A stretch of DNA of 64,000 nt from Bombyx mori (GCF_030269925.1 NC_085116.1:7006001-7070000), one strand, 5' to 3'. Positions 1 to 12,713 are shown, numbered from the stretch's first letter. Notes: generated from the letters alone by a model not told the origin. Translations and numbers: made by a program.

Positions 1-663
1 TTTGTTTGCTTTCATTGGACAAGATTTATGTAATTGTTTACATATCACTATTTCTAATTAGATTTTGCATTAGTTTATGTTAGTTTTCTCGCTTATATCA
101 AATAGTAAATAAGAAGGTTCCTAGTTTGTTCTACATGAATTCATTTCATCTTATTAGGAGTCCTGTGGGCCAGTCATAGTTCAATAAAATGAATTGTGTA
201 ATCCTTCCACTGAGACGGCTTGTGAAAGTTGGCCTTAAGCCGGCAGATCGTTTGGATAAAATACGATTTGAGACGGCTAAAATGTAATATGTAGTCTGGA
301 AGCCATGACCTCGTTCTTGAACTTGCTTACTTGGGTATTATATTTTATGCACAGTGACATGGCGATCGGGAATTTTGAAAAAAAAATAGTTATGGCGGAA
401 AATAGTTTTCTACAAAGTCACCGACGGAGTAAATGAGTGTGGCCGAAAATGAACTTTTTAATCGTGTAACAATGTTGTCACCTAATACTATATCTTTGTT
501 TTATTAGTTTGATATTTGAATTCGCTCACTAACCGCCTGATTTTGAATTATTGTTACCGGAGCTCATATTGAGCACAATTTGAATGCCGTCACCCGAACA
601 CGAAGTCCAAATCTCAATTATTTCGTATAAACTGATGTTCCACCCTTCAAGCTGGAACAGTAT

Positions 664-1085
664 CTTTTTTTTTATTTTTTTATTGCCTTTGTAGGCAGAC
701 GAGCTTACGGCTCACCTGATGGTGAGTGGTTACCGTCGCCCATGGACTTCAGCAATGCCAAGGGCAGAGCCAAGCCGCTGCCTACCGCTTAATACTCTCC
801 ACAAGCCTCGTTTGAAGAAGGTCATGTCATAGCGCTCGGGAAACACCGTGGAGGGGAGCTCATTCCATAGCCGGATGGTACGTGGCAAAAAAGATCTCTG
901 GAAACGCACTGTGGATGACCGCAGTGGCTCCAGGTAGTATGGATGAACTCTACTCCGGTGGCGGGCGGTGCGATGGTAAAAACGAGACGTTGGTATCATC
1001 TCGAACAATTCCTCAGAGCACTCCCCATGGAACATGCGGTACAAAATACAGAGGGAACCGAAGTCCCTCCGCAGACCCCTACTAC
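664..1085 (-). mobile_element. Non-LTR retrotransposon 3' end (reverse transcriptase C-terminus), family A
   Basis: A 5'-truncated LINE. The open part (1044-730) encodes FHGECSEELFEMIPTSRFYH, then RTARHRSRVHPYYLEPLRSS, TVRFQRSFLPRTIRLWNELP and ends GIAEVHGRR-stop. This is the C-terminus of a Jockey/CR1-type ORF2 common in Lepidoptera. The 3' UTR reads CATCAGGTGAGCCGTAAGC...GGCAATAAAAAAAT, ending in an A-rich tail at 664-688. The tail resembles that of the common SINE. Confidence 0.8.
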
Positions 1086-2038
1086 TACCTAGGTAATACT
1101 ACCTAGTAAATACGCGCTAACACTAGTAACATAAATAAAACTGATATCACTAAGACGATTTAAGTGAGCTACTTTTTTTTTCAATCTTTTAAATTAGATG
1201 CTTGCTTTAAACACAACCGTCGCCCATTGCATAAATGTATATTATATTAGGTATACATATGGATTGCTGACAGAATGCCAACCGTGGCAACACATTTTAA
1301 ATTACGTACATAATAACATATACGTCAGTCATGTTACGACTTTTAACAAAATGTTATAGGATAGATGAATTTTATCGAAATTAGGTTCCTAAGTAAAACG
1401 TCAAGCAACTTTCATTAATATCATATATAATAAATAATCTTGTGTATGTTATGTTGTAGGTAATGTTATATCATTCGCACAACCAATAGGAATTTAACGC
1501 CTAATTTTAAACCTGCCTAAATTTCTAATTTCTATACAGACGGAAAATCTTAGCCTCTTTCTGTGAACATTAAAATTAATAGAAGGTCCCCAGTCCCAAG
1601 ACTGCGACTTTTTGCAAGTGAGATACGCTGGGCCGCACGATGACATTAAAATTTTAACTTCAAGACATCTTAGAAAAAAGCTTTTTTTGTACAAAATTTA
1701 ATGAAACATTTAACATATTATTATGTATATTAGCAGGTGTCGTGGCGTGCGAAAAGGTCAACGTTCTTATCTCATCTGCTCACATTTACTAAAAATAAAA
1801 TGAAGCTAAATCTTTGCTTATATATCGCGTCGTCCTTAGCTTTCTTGATAAAATAAACCACGGATATATTCCGAAAGCGGCTCGACTTTAAACGAATTCA
1901 TAAATTGGAAGAAAACGTGCCGGCAATATAAGGAAAAAGTATACAGTATATAGTAAAAGTATATAAATTAAAAATATATACGGTCTTGATGTAGTCTAGT
2001 TTTATCAGTGCTTAGTAACGAACGAACGAAGTAAGATA
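1086..2038. other. Gene-free AT-rich stretch
   Basis: No conserved open frame, repeat or RNA gene recognised. It would lie in a downstream intron of the cyclase if the gene continues leftwards. Confidence 0.5.
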
Positions 2039-2265
2039 ACTTGGACAAAGTGATTGTGACAGGCAAAGTAGAAGGAAAGAGACCCCTCGCCCGATCACCT
2101 AGCCGCTGGTGTGATTAAATAACCACCGTAACTGGGCTGTCAGTCGCAACCGCCATTCGAGAAGCTGAGGACCGGACGAGGTGGAAACAGCCCACGAGAC
2201 AGGCCACGGTCAAGTATCAGGGACACGACCTTCAGTAATGAAGAAAGCGACGAAGAATTAAGAAG
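2039..2265 (+). mobile_element. Degenerate LINE reverse transcriptase C-terminus (GHDLQ-ending family)
   Basis: Reads GKVEGKRPLARSPSRW, then ATAIREAEDRTRWK and YQGHDLQ-stop, with in-frame stops. It is the same family as the intact fragment at 43636-43818, which ends FQGHDLQQ. Typical of the extreme C-terminus of RTE-like endonuclease/reverse-transcriptase elements (assignment from memory). Confidence 0.55.
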
Positions 2266-2453
2266 AAGTAGCGAACCTACGGACACACTTCCACAAATGG
2301 GTATTACTTGGTGCCACCAACCTGGTGGAGAGAAGAGTAGGGTGTGCCCACGATAACTTGACCTCACGCTCGAATTCGAGCTCCATTTGCCTCATACTAC
2401 CATCAGTATCACACAATTCGTCAAGTTTCACAATGATCCCATTACATTATTAC

Positions 2454-2699
2454 TACTGGTGGTAGGACCTCTTGTGAGTTCGCACGGGTAGGCACCACCG
2501 ACCCGCTTATTTCTGCCGTGAAGCAGTAATGCGTTTCGGTTTGAAGGGTGGGGTAGCCGTTGTAACTATACTGAGACCTTAGAACTTATATCTCAAGGTG
2601 GGTGGCGCATTTACGTTGTAGATGTCTATGGGCTCCAGTAACCACTTAACACCAGGTGGGTTGGGAGCTCGTCTACGCATATAAGCAATAAAAAAAAAC
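2454..2699 (+). mobile_element. SINE (Bm1-like), 5'-truncated
   Basis: Runs from ACTGGTGGTAGGACCTCTTG to AGCAATAAAAAAAAC and lacks the tRNA-like head. Conserved body markers are GCCGTGAAGCAGTAATGCG, TTGAAGGGTGGGG, CTATGGGCTCCAGTAACCAC and the A-rich tail. Confidence 0.85.
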
Positions 2700-3129
2700 A
2701 TACTTACATAAATACATATATGCATTTGGAGTTGATATATGGAATGATAAAAATGTTGGTATATTCGACTTCTCAAAGGCCGTCTACCATTTATCCTATT
2801 GACTTTCAAAGTGGAATGTATCGACGGCTACATACAAGCGGTACAATAAAAATAAACGAGAAACAAGACATCTATGTAAATCGAAAAATATTGAATGTGG
2901 CATACGAAACAAAAAAGTTTGGGGAGCGCTGGTTTAACTAATTGAGTTGAAAATTTGGTTGTGAACATGTCACATAATTCGGTCAACCACAGTAAGTTCT
3001 AGAAGAGTCGATTTTACAAGAATGTGCTTTATTAGGCGAAAGCCTCAACGTACTATGACAAAGTATAATTAAGATGAGTATAAATCTGTGACTATGTAAT
3101 ACCACGCCTGCTATCATCATCAATTTTTT

Positions 3130-3574
3130 TAATTATTTTTTTTAATTGCTAAGATCGGTGGACGAGCTCACAGTCCACCTTGTGTTAAATGGTTACTGGA
3201 GCCCATAGACATCTACAATGTAAATACGCCACCCACCTTGAGATATAAGTTCTAAGGTCTCAGTATATTTACAGCGCCTACCCCACCCTTCAAACCGAAA
3301 CGCATTACTGCTTCATGGCAGAAATAGGCGGGGTGGTGGTACCTACCCGTGCGGACTCACAAGAGGTCCTACCACCAGTGATTACACAAATTATAATTTC
3401 AGGGGTTTGATTTTTATTACACGATGTTATTCCTTCACCGTGGAAGTCAATCGTGAACATTTGTTATGTACGTATTTCATTAGAAAAATTGGTACCCGCC
3501 TGTGGGATTCGAACACCGGTGCATCGCTACATACGAATGCACCGGACGTCTTATCCTTTAGGCCACGACGACTT
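3130..3574 (-). mobile_element. Full-length SINE (Bm1-like) with tRNA-like head
   Basis: Starts (minus strand) GTCGTCGTGGCCTAAAGGAT. The head has an A box (TGGCCTAAAGGATAAGACG) and a B box (GTGTTCGAATCC) and resembles an arginine tRNA, though its arms are altered. The body follows (GTGAAGGAATAACATCGTG), then the common 3' module beginning ACTGGTGGTAGGACC, and an A-rich tail near 3130-3145. About 445 bp. It defines what the truncated copies have lost and lies about 125 bp beyond the donor of cyclase exon 4. Confidence 0.88.
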
Positions 3575-3701
3575 CAAAATTTTTTCAACAGCTTTGAATA
3601 AAACGCATGTGTAATTTAGCCTCCGGAACCGTATATAACAAATAACATGCACATAATGCAACATAGATTTATTTGTTGAAATACGAATATTATAGACTCA
3701 C

Positions 3702-3820
3702 CTGACTTGTTCGTGTTTCTGTATGTATATCTTGTGGAACTGTCCCTCGACCGGCGATATGATATCGTTCTTCATCTCCATAGCGACGTGTTGCGGGAGA
3801 ACGGATAACAGTAACCTTTC
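3702..3820 (-). CDS. rut: Adenylate cyclase (rutabaga-like), exon 4: start of catalytic C1
   Basis: 119 nt encoding residues 234-272 plus two bases of the next codon. Splice sites are ATTCATAG|GAA and GTCAG|GTGAGT. It encodes the diagnostic [17 protein letters not shown] followed by [19 protein letters not shown], the conserved lead-in to the SILFADI metal-binding motif of C1. The exon stops exactly before that motif (phase 2, AG|N for Ser). I searched the minus strand from 3700 to 1 by eye for the next exon and did not find it, so the C1 core, M2, C2 and any calmodulin site lie left of the window. Confidence 0.9.
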
Positions 3821-5486
3821 CTATGAATTAACACACAAAATTGTAATAAATATTCAACTAATAGTTTTAGCAATTAGTAACTTGCTTTTTCCACTCGTTA
3901 TCTGAATACTAATTTATTCTAATCATTTTCGGTCGGATGAGTTATATTGCATTTAAACATAATTTTACATATGTAATATGTTCAGATACGTATATATTTT
4001 AATGCAATGAAAGAAGGATAGCGAATATATCGTAGGCGTTGCCTCTTTACCGAGACGTTGGATGAACTTAGACCTTAGCCAGGAGGGAAATTGTTCACAT
4101 AGTGGTCGTGTTGATTACGGGCATAAGAAACCGTATTTTTAACTAAACGTGGCCTCTTAGAATATCAACGAATATGCACTCTATCTTCATTATTGTGTAA
4201 TTAATGCGTTAATTCTGTAGAAATTGAAATTCCCGATATGGAATTCTAATCGATGGACAGCAGGTTCTAAGTGTCAATTTTGTTTCCTATTTTCTTAGCA
4301 TAGACATGCAGAAGATCTCACAGTTCATATAGTGTCGAGGGATAACCAGTACTAATGGGCTGTAACATAGATAATACACATAAATTGACTGTAACGCACA
4401 AATGATTAGCGGAAGAAATATGCAATATGGCGGATATAATATGGCAATACACACCCCCCCTAGTAAATTAAATCAGTCAATCAATCGATTGACGTTCGAG
4501 CGACGGTTGACGGTGCCCATAAATACCACAGTTGCATTGTTAATCATCATAAAAAGATTTTATTTATATTTTAATGTCCGTGTAAAGATTTTTATTTATT
4601 ATTTATGACGTTATTCAAAGATTTGAAAATTGTGTTCGCGCATGACTGTTTTATAGATTAGCGTTACAAAACAACGATTCTTTTATTTTTATATTACACC
4701 AACCAAGATACGTATATGTTTAAATCACTGCATAGGTAATACCAAAAGAAGACGTCACGTCATGTCAGCGTTGAAGTTTATAACACGCCGTAATAAATTA
4801 ATGCTTGAATCTATCGTTACAACAGCCATAAAATGTGTTTTAGCTTATTTTAATTTACACGTGATCGAATCTCAATAATGCTGTTCAATTGATCATTTGA
4901 TAACTTTAATTTCAGATGACCATTAACAAGATAATTTCAAAATACAATATAATACATACAAAATGAACAGGTTATTTATTTTCACCTAACAACCTAGACT
5001 TCAATGTGTTTTATTTACCCGTGTACACTGTTAAATATTTTCCACAATTTTTTTCGAAATTTCTGATACGGTAGCATTAACTATCAGATAACCATAGGTG
5101 TGTTATATAGACAATGCAAAATAATATTTTTGAGGATTGCTTTCGCTGTAAATAGACTCCAAAACATGAATTGATAAATCTACAAGTATAGCTAGCAAGT
5201 TTTCTTGATTAGCAGTCTTTGTAAACACGCATACTGAAAAACTTTACTGAACCGGAAGTCTCCTTCCGAGCGCTTATTACAACTAGATGGGTCGTGAGTT
5301 TTTCTGTTAGTCGACGACGACTAAGTAGTCTGTCAACAGCACATTAACATTGTTAATACTTTTAGGAGATAACTGCGACGCCGCGCCGTAGCCGTGAAAC
5401 TCAGTAGTTTCACCGATGATCCACTGACCGACTACCGACTAACTCTTCTTATTACAATTGTGAATAAATAAATAGAATAATAGTAA
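3821..5486. other. Cyclase intron 3, AT-rich, no gene seen
   Basis: Apart from the Helitron at its right end, I see no exon or repeat I can name. A tRNA-free, low-complexity AT background. Confidence 0.5.
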
Positions 5487-5780
5487 TCTATCTATATATA
5501 TAAAAATGAATTGCTGTTCGTTAGTCTCGCTAAAATTCGAGAATGACTGGAGCGATTTGGCTAATTTTGATCTTAAATTATTTGTGGAAGTCCAGAGAAG
5601 GTTTAAAAGGTAAATAAATATTTAAATGCTTGGAATTAAATAATAATAACAATTTTGTTTTTTCTTTGATGTGTCCCCCGCCAGACGGATTCCTTTTGTT
5701 TGTTTTAAGTTTATTTTAAACAAAAGTTTAGATCTTTTATTTATCGATTGAGGCACTACGAAGTCTGCCGGGTCAGCTAG
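5487..5780 (+). mobile_element. Non-autonomous Helitron
   Basis: Begins TCTATCTATATATATAAAAA, contains TGTGGAAGTCCAGAGAAGG and ends GGGTCAGCTAG. It is inserted between A (5486) and T (5781) with no target duplication, as expected for Helitrons (5' TC, 3' CTAG). It lies about 30 bp beyond the donor of cyclase exon 3. Confidence 0.75.
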
Positions 5781-5811
5781 TAAGTAATAAATAGTTAAAT
5801 CATCTTCATAC

Positions 5812-5961
5812 CAATTTCTCGTTTTCGTCTTCCATGTCGAGTCTCGCCGCGATGCAGTTCCTGGTGTCTAGGAAGGCTCTGCGCTGGGCGGTTTCCATCA
5901 GCGAGTGCATCAAAGCTCCAACCACATTCACACAAACGAACACGACCACATTGCCCAGCAT
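5812..5961 (-). CDS. rut: Adenylate cyclase (rutabaga-like), exon 3: last M1 helix and linker
   Basis: 50 codons (residues 184-233) with splice sites TTGACAG|ATG and TTG|GTATGA, phase 0. It begins with the sixth helix (MLGNVVVFVCVNVVGALM) and continues into the cytosolic linker. The stretches AQRRAFLDTRNCIAARL and DMEDENEKL are close to rutabaga and mammalian type-1 cyclase (the EDENEK motif), and this is the main reason for the subtype call. The linker leads directly into catalytic domain C1 in exon 4. Confidence 0.87.
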
Positions 5962-6503
5962 CTGTCAACAACACGAGCCTCGTGTATATTTTGATTCCAG
6001 TTTTATTTGTAATTTATTAGTACGTGGCGATACGTTCTTACGTCAGAAACAAATACAGAAACAACGCAGAAATGTGTTCCTGAAATAGGATTCGAACCAG
6101 TGTTCCGCGACTATTAAATTCCAAACAGACCGTCCGATACTAATTAGGCTGTCAAACAAAACGACGATAATGGATGAAATTCATGAATTTAGATGCTTTA
6201 AACTTTTCAAAATGCAATTAAACGTTGAACAACTTGTGTATAAAGTGCGAGCTTCTAATTCGTACACAGAATCACTTTCGTCAGCATCAATGTAGAAATG
6301 ACAGTAGTTTCACCAACAAATACCTACTTAATATCATTCTCAATCAATGGCTAGACCAAAGACAGCCAAGTTAATACACGCATCTGATTTTTGTGTCATG
6401 ATTATTACGATTTACCGTACAACCTTATAGAAACATTTAGTTATCTATTCGATATCAATCTTATATAGGAAATGAATGCGTAGTTACTGGAAGAAGAACG
6501 TTA

Positions 6504-6724
6504 TGTAAGCTTACACGAGTAGGTGCAGTTATTGTGCCTATTTCTGCCGCGAACAAGACATGTAATCCGGTTTGAAAGATGGGCCATTCGTTACAAAATA
6601 CAATGTAGACTTCGAGCTCGAGTCAAGAGGTGGATGGCGCCGTTCAATTTGTAATATCTTTCGTCTCCAGTGACGAATTAAAACCTGGTGGCCTGCGATA
6701 TCCTATCTACAACACTAAAAAAAT
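6504..6724 (+). mobile_element. Old, diverged SINE (Bm1-like)
   Basis: Recognisable by GAGTAGGTGCAG...GTGCCTATTTCTGCCG, CGGTTTGAAAGATGGG, GGTGGATGGCGCC and a final CACTAAAAAAAT. Heavily mutated. Confidence 0.55.
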
Positions 6725-8145
6725 AGAGCTATAGTAGATAAAACAACTCCCGGAGTGTCTATTTACATAATACAAGATTGGATAAAAAAAAAAAAAACTT
6801 CGAAAATCGGTTCAAATAGAAAAAAGTTTTGATATAAACTAACACACGTAAAAAAATACAGTCGAATTTAGAACCTCCTTCTTTATTTGCAGTCTGTTCA
6901 AAAATCAACAAGAGCGTGCAGTTTTAAGATTGGTTTCTTTTTTTTTTTTTAATAAACCCAAGCCGTCGTGCTAAAAGTTATAACACCGTACATTTCAGAG
7001 CTTTGTCCTGCAAAATTAATCAGAACGGCAAGTTTTCTACCGTAGAAGGATGATGATACACCTTTTATAGATTCGAGTCAGTGATCTGTATGCCTCTGCA
7101 AGTGAGTATTTAATTTATTTATAGGTATATTATGCGACACACTGAGCTGTGCACTTCACGGCTTTATGCTAATGTGGCCTGTCACCGTCCGCCTCACCGT
7201 TTGACTCATCAACAGATTCAACAAAAAAACATACTAAAACTACAAAGCAGGTGTCAAAATTTAAAAGAGCCTCATGCAAAAGATAAAAACTCCTTTTTAA
7301 AGTATTCAACGCTTTGTCTGACACGTTGTTAAGATCAATGATTTTCAAAGTTCATTTAGAGTTGAGCTCATTTTCATCATCGATAAGAGAGTAAGTCTTG
7401 TTTCTAAGATTTTTGGAGAATTGAAACCTGCTTCTGAATGTGTTTGATGTTACAATACAGATTCGTGGATTTCACAAGTTCGAGAAATGTGAGATCGATG
7501 TGTTGTTATGTTTCATTATATACACGTGTTGTTATGTACTCTCACATTACAACGTGAAATTGTAAATGGACGACAACAAGTTACAAGACAAGACGTGTTT
7601 ATTAACATGTGGTACTAACGCGAGCACTTTCTGATGTACTTGACGATAGAGAACATATTATGACAGTTCATATTAAAATTTCAAAGCCCGATTTCTGTTC
7701 TAAACTCGCGAGGTTACGATATCTATCAAAATTGGCGCGCGTTTATTTTGTATAAAAGATGTTCGAGATTTGATGAATTATTAATAACTTTCATAATAAA
7801 TCATTTAACTTTGAGCACCCACAAAATACGGTGAGTTGATGTAAAATCTACTCATTAATTGTTAGATATGATTCTGTAGAATAATACTATTAAAATAATA
7901 AAACATTTTTAAATATCCGTTTTATTTTTCAAATTATTATGTCATGAAATATGTTTTAATAACAATGATGAGAATGGTTTTATTTTATTATGTAACATGA
8001 AATTTAAAAAGATTAAATAACGCCGGCTCTCCTACTCTAGCAACGACAGCAAAAACACGCAGGATGGTTCTAACCTACGGAGTGACAATAATCCCTAGCA
8101 GCAGTATTTAACCGCCTCATCTAATATGTGAATGCAGTTTTAGGT
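6725..8145. other. Gene-free AT-rich stretch (cyclase intron 2)
   Basis: Several short open frames (for example 7132-7332) have no coding character that I can see. No repeat recognised. Confidence 0.45.
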
Positions 8146-8149
8146 TAAG

Positions 8150-8250
8150 CATTTCTTTAGAAAAATTGATGCCTGTCACGTATTTTTACACTGGCATTAC
8201 GCCGTTAGACCACGAATACATCGCACCGTACAAAAAAAATATATGGCATA
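8150..8250 (-). repeat. Degenerate SINE head (Bm1-like)
   Basis: TTTAGAAAAATTGATGCC followed by GCCGTTAGACCACGA matches the inverted head region of the full-length SINEs (TTAGAAAAATTGGTACCC ... TTAGGCCACGACG). The head only. Confidence 0.4.
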
Positions 8251-8589
8251 CGAATATTAGCAACAAGCACTTAATGTTTTTCATAAGCAGTTTAGCTAGT
8301 CATCAACGAAATGCGGCAGGGTTCCTACCGAATAAATTTCACACATGTTCTCGTACAATATTGTTATTCAATACATTATACATTTACATATAATTATTAT
8401 GGAAATGCTTGTGAGCTCGCTGCCGCGGACATGTTTCAGGCATATGTTTTTTCTTCCCCCGAAGCGCCGCCCTGTCACGAAAGAGGAATGATAATCACCA
8501 ACGAACTGTTCATATTCTTGGTAGAATGGACTTATTTTAATAATAATAACTACTATTTTTTTCATGAGATAGTTCTTAAGATTAAATCA

Positions 8590-8985
8590 TTAAATCAAAC
8601 ACACAAAAATTAGAGCAAAAACAAAATCTATAGATGCTCTTGAGTATGCCAGAAATTTGAAGTGGAAATTGGCTGATCATGGAGCAAGACTTAAGGACCA
8701 GAGATGGATTGCAAGAATAACTACATGGGAAGTGGGGCCACAAGGGAAAAGAAAAAAGGGTCGCCCAATATCAAAATGGTAGGACGATATAAAAGCTATT
8801 GCTGGCCCTCGATGGATACAGGTAGCCAAAAATAGGACCAAATGGAAGGACTTGGAGGAGACCTTCACCATGTTTAATGAGTTCCTGCCAAACATTAGTG
8901 AAGGTATATAAACATTAAATGCTTACCTATTTATTACTTTATTTACTTTGTATTTTAGCAGGAAATAAAAGGATTTTTATTATTA
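8590..8985 (+). mobile_element. Degenerate LINE reverse transcriptase C-terminus
   Basis: Reads DALEYARNLKWKLADHGARL, QRWIARITTWEVGPQGKRKK, GRPISKW-stop-DDIKAIAG, then WIQVAKNRTKWKDLEETFT. The W/GRP/DDI/W pattern is the usual C-terminus of insect non-LTR ORF2 proteins. An internal TAG shows it is inactive. Confidence 0.6.
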
Positions 8986-9009
8986 TTTATTTACTAACTA
9001 ATAATTTAT

Positions 9010-9253
9010 AATAATTGGGAACAAATCACGCACGGTGACCAGGTCCCAAATTAGGATTCCCTGCGTTGTGGGTATCAGAGACTGACTTCTATGTTATATA
9101 CGTTTAAATATATACATATCTAGATAACAAACACCCAAACAAAAAGCAAACAAACCTGTTTGTTCATCACAGGAATGTTTTCCCATAGTCGGAACCGAAC
9201 CCACGTCCCTCGGCGCAACAGTCAGACGCGCTTACTACTGCACCACCGAGTCA
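9010..9253 (-). mobile_element. Second tRNA-derived SINE family
   Basis: Minus strand begins GACTCGGTGGTGCAGTAGTA with A-box-like and B-box (GTGGGTTCGGTTCC) sequences of a tRNA, then AAACATTCCTGTGATGAAC. It ends near the GGGACCTGGTCACCG region. It matches the copy at 42088-42330. Confidence 0.65.
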
Positions 9254-9660
9254 GTCTTTGGGTTGACTTAAGGTTGATTTTAAATTTAGCTTTTAATTTT
9301 TAGTAGTTACAACAAGCAGGCGACCTTGAAGTCAAATCAGAGGTTCTCCCACCTAATACATGTCTCTCTTGCATTGATTAGACGGCACAAGTATGCGATG
9401 ATACCTCATTTTTAGATCGTATTGGAAACTTCCTCATCTCCTTTTATAGAAGGTGGAAGAGTTGACAAACTTCTCCTACCTTTCTACCTCTCCTTAATTC
9501 TTTTGTTGAGTATCAACGGTAGAACTGATTTAGCAAATATTTTTAACTTACGATATACACATGCCTGTTACATCATAAATACTGTAATCAAATATAATGT
9601 AACGCAATCAGATTTATATTGAAAAGTTTGAATTTTAAATTCAATTTATTTTACTAAAAT

Positions 9661-9902
9661 TGTTTTTTTTTATTGCTTAGATGAGTGGACGAGCTCAGAG
9701 CCCAGGTCTTAAGTGGTTACTGGAGCCCATAGACATCTACGACGTAAATGCGCCACCTGCCTTGAGATAAGTTCTAAGGTCTCAAGTATAGTTACAACGG
9801 TTGCCCCACCCTTCAAACTGAAATGCATTACTGCTTCACGGCAGAAATAGGCAGGGTGGTGGTACCTACCCGTGCAGACTAACAAAAGGTCTTAACACCA
9901 GT
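9661..9902 (-). mobile_element. SINE (Bm1-like), 5'-truncated
   Basis: Poly-T at 9661-9672 (A tail of the minus-strand copy), then ATTGCTTAGATGAGTGGACG, and all body markers up to CACCAGTAA. Confidence 0.85.
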
Positions 9903-12514
9903 AAATAATAAGTAAGTAGTAAATGCTTTAATTGAGCACAGTTTTACAATTGATATTTTTTAACGTTATTTATAATATTTTTATGAAATTTGTTTTCAAT
10001 AACGTAATGTCGTATACAATATTATGTCATCGGCAATCTGTTAAGTGGAGATACGTTAATATGTACTCACTTTAATTATGACAAAGTAATTGTCAATACC
10101 CCGAGGACGCCTAGGTGACGCTGACGATAACGACATAAATTGCAGTTACTATTTCAAAATCAACTGTGCTGTTGTTTGATTATTCTCGAAGCTGCAGAAT
10201 AATCTCATTAAATGTCCAATATTTTTTAATCAATTCCCATGTTTTTAAACTATTATAATGGACAATTAATATTATTGTACATTATGTACGGTGTTTGTAC
10301 ACCTCGAACTCTATAGCTTGGTTTTCTCTATAGTCTGCTAAAAGTACGTCATTTTTACAGTAAGAAACATATTCCTGCTTCTGGTTGGAAATGAATGTAC
10401 ACTTATAAGAAATCACAAGAAGTTGAATTACGTTTTGAAAATTTATTTTGGAACGTTCTTCACTTTTAAATGAAGAAACAAGAAATTAAATATTAAAGTT
10501 TAAAATTATATATAAAGTCGTTGGTATGTGTTTGTCACTTTTAAGTGTCATTTTCGTTTCACCGATTTCTATCAATCTCTGTACAATTAATCGAGTTTCA
10601 AATCGCAACGGTGCTAAAGTTTTCACTTTAATTAGGCCGACAATTTATATAATTAAAATAAAAATCGTAATAAATTTGCTATAAATTTGCTCCAATCCCG
10701 CTGATGGATGGCGTAACTAATTTGTCTGTTTCATAATAAAACGAAACACCATTAATTCTTCGTATACGGCTGAATAATAAGGACGATAAATAAATTGCTT
10801 CTTTCTGACACGACCATTCGTCTAAATCAAGTACTAACATGACTTAATTTCTAGTCATACTGGATACTGGTTCAGATTGTAATCACTTAATGCTCTTTCA
10901 AGTTTAGCTGTTAAAAATAAAATATATGTATTTTGATTTACGATTATATTGTATTCAAATATAAAACTATGTTTTATATTTCCAGCTTCCATACGATAAA
11001 ACAAATTAATATTAAATATTTGATGTTCTTAAGACACTGATATTTATGACGGTCGTTTTAGGTTAACGCGAGGAATGACGTCACAATGTTAGTAACATCG
11101 TCCATCTTGATACATTGATCCGAATTTTCGGTGTCAACTTCCAGGCCCTATAGAACGCAACGAATGAGGTTTTCACATCAGAAATAGAACAGTAAACCGA
11201 TGCGAGCCCGCACAATACCTACCAACAAGTGTTCAAGGTAGAAATTAGGTACTCCTCGTTTTTATCTCTCTCCTACTGTAGTGGACGATGTTAGGTGAGG
11301 AAATAAGGTAAGACGTAATGAACAGTCGTAATACCGCTGTCATACCAGTAGTTATTCCCTAATTAGTAACGGAATAGAAAACATGTTTATCGCAAAGATT
11401 ATATCAATAAAATCAGTTTTAGAACTATCTTCAACGGATTAGTTTTGTTCTTTTTGATCTACGGCGGATATGATTATGACTAGCAAGTTGGCTTCAAGGT
11501 CGATTCATTGTGTTGCGCATTAACGCGGATTCGTGTCGACTTTTGTGTTTCAAATGTCTTTTTGATGAATGTTTGACGATTGAAGTAGTTGAAGGCATCT
11601 ATCTACATTCTAGATTTGGATGAAAGAACTCGGTACCACAGTAGTAAGCAAAAACAAAAATATCTGCTTCAGTTAAAGATATATTAATAAATGCAATCAA
11701 TAGCATCATCATCATCAGCCTACAGACGTCCTCTGATGGATATAGGCTTCGCGCAGGTTCGCCACAAAGAGCAGGAGCTTGGGCAGCCAACTGATTCAAC
11801 CAAAAAATATTAAAAACAATATTAATTTCAAAAGTACCTACTCATATTAAATGAAATATGGTACAATCGTATTTATTATTTGAATGCATATCAAAACGAA
11901 TATCCCCCGAAGTTATGACGACCGTAAGCCCGTAAACAGAATTAGCATATTTCACAATACATTATGTAATGTAACGAATATACGATGACACATCCAGGGA
12001 CGTGCCTGGTTTGTTTAGACCGATGCGATGACGTAATCAGCTCACGCGAACTCCGAACCCTTGAGTGGGGTGGTCTGGCCCCGAAGTGGGTGCCAAGAGG
12101 GCAAGGCTGCGACCTCCACGAAGTAATCCACTATAACCTATGAATCGCATGCATTATAATGACTTTTACTTACATCGACGGCTTACTTTTTAAATATCGA
12201 ATGTAAAGAAAAAACACTTGGATCTCTTATTTCACTTAAATGTAAAAATATTTAGCTAACATAAAATAATATACATAATAGACATTGATATAGTCGATAG
12301 CCGCATTTGATATAAAGCTAAAAACAAATATTGTTTTATGACTAGTTTAGTCTACGTAACATGGCACTCGGTGGCGGTCAGGCAAAAACATAAAAAAAGC
12401 AAATGAAGGTACATTCGTTCTCATACTCGCATCGTTAACACTTGGGGTTTTTCCAAATAGATTTATAACTCTTTGACGAATTCAAGCCATATCGGTGGAA
12501 CGTTATTTTTACTG
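9903..12514. other. Gene-free stretch of cyclase intron 2
   Basis: 2.6 kb of AT-rich DNA with no recognisable exon. A more GC-rich patch at 12000-12130 begins with the partly palindromic CAGGGACGTGCCTG, a motif that recurs at 41736. Both could be remnants of one DNA-transposon terminus. Confidence 0.45.
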
Positions 12515-12610
12515 TTGATAGGAAGTATTGTGAGTACGCACTGGTGTGTGCCACAATCTCGCCTATTTTTATCGAGAAGCAGTCATTCGTTTCGGTTTGA
12601 TTAAGATGAT
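12515..12610 (+). repeat. Degenerate SINE fragment (Bm1-like)
   Basis: TATTGTGAGTACGCACTGG, CGCCTATTTTTATCGAGAAGC and ATTCGTTTCGGTTTGA follow the SINE body order. Confidence 0.5.
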
Positions 12611-12713
12611 TAACTAAAGTGCAATAAAACGAAGTTAAAAAAAAACGAAGCGAGTCGATCATAAACATCCATCAATCGAAAGAAAGTATTAAAATAGAGA
12701 TTTACTGGATTTT

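Noticed and set aside
730..1044. 104-codon minus-strand frame as a host gene
   Set aside because: It is the C-terminus of a LINE reverse transcriptase, repeated at 14812-15135.
3496..3574. tRNA gene (arginine-like) on the minus strand, also at 35572-35656 and 54165-54245
   Set aside because: Each has A and B boxes but non-pairing arms and is joined to the SINE body. It is the SINE head, not a tRNA gene.
1..3700. Next cyclase exon (SILFADI motif) left of exon 4
   Set aside because: Searched on the minus strand by eye and not found. It must lie outside the window.
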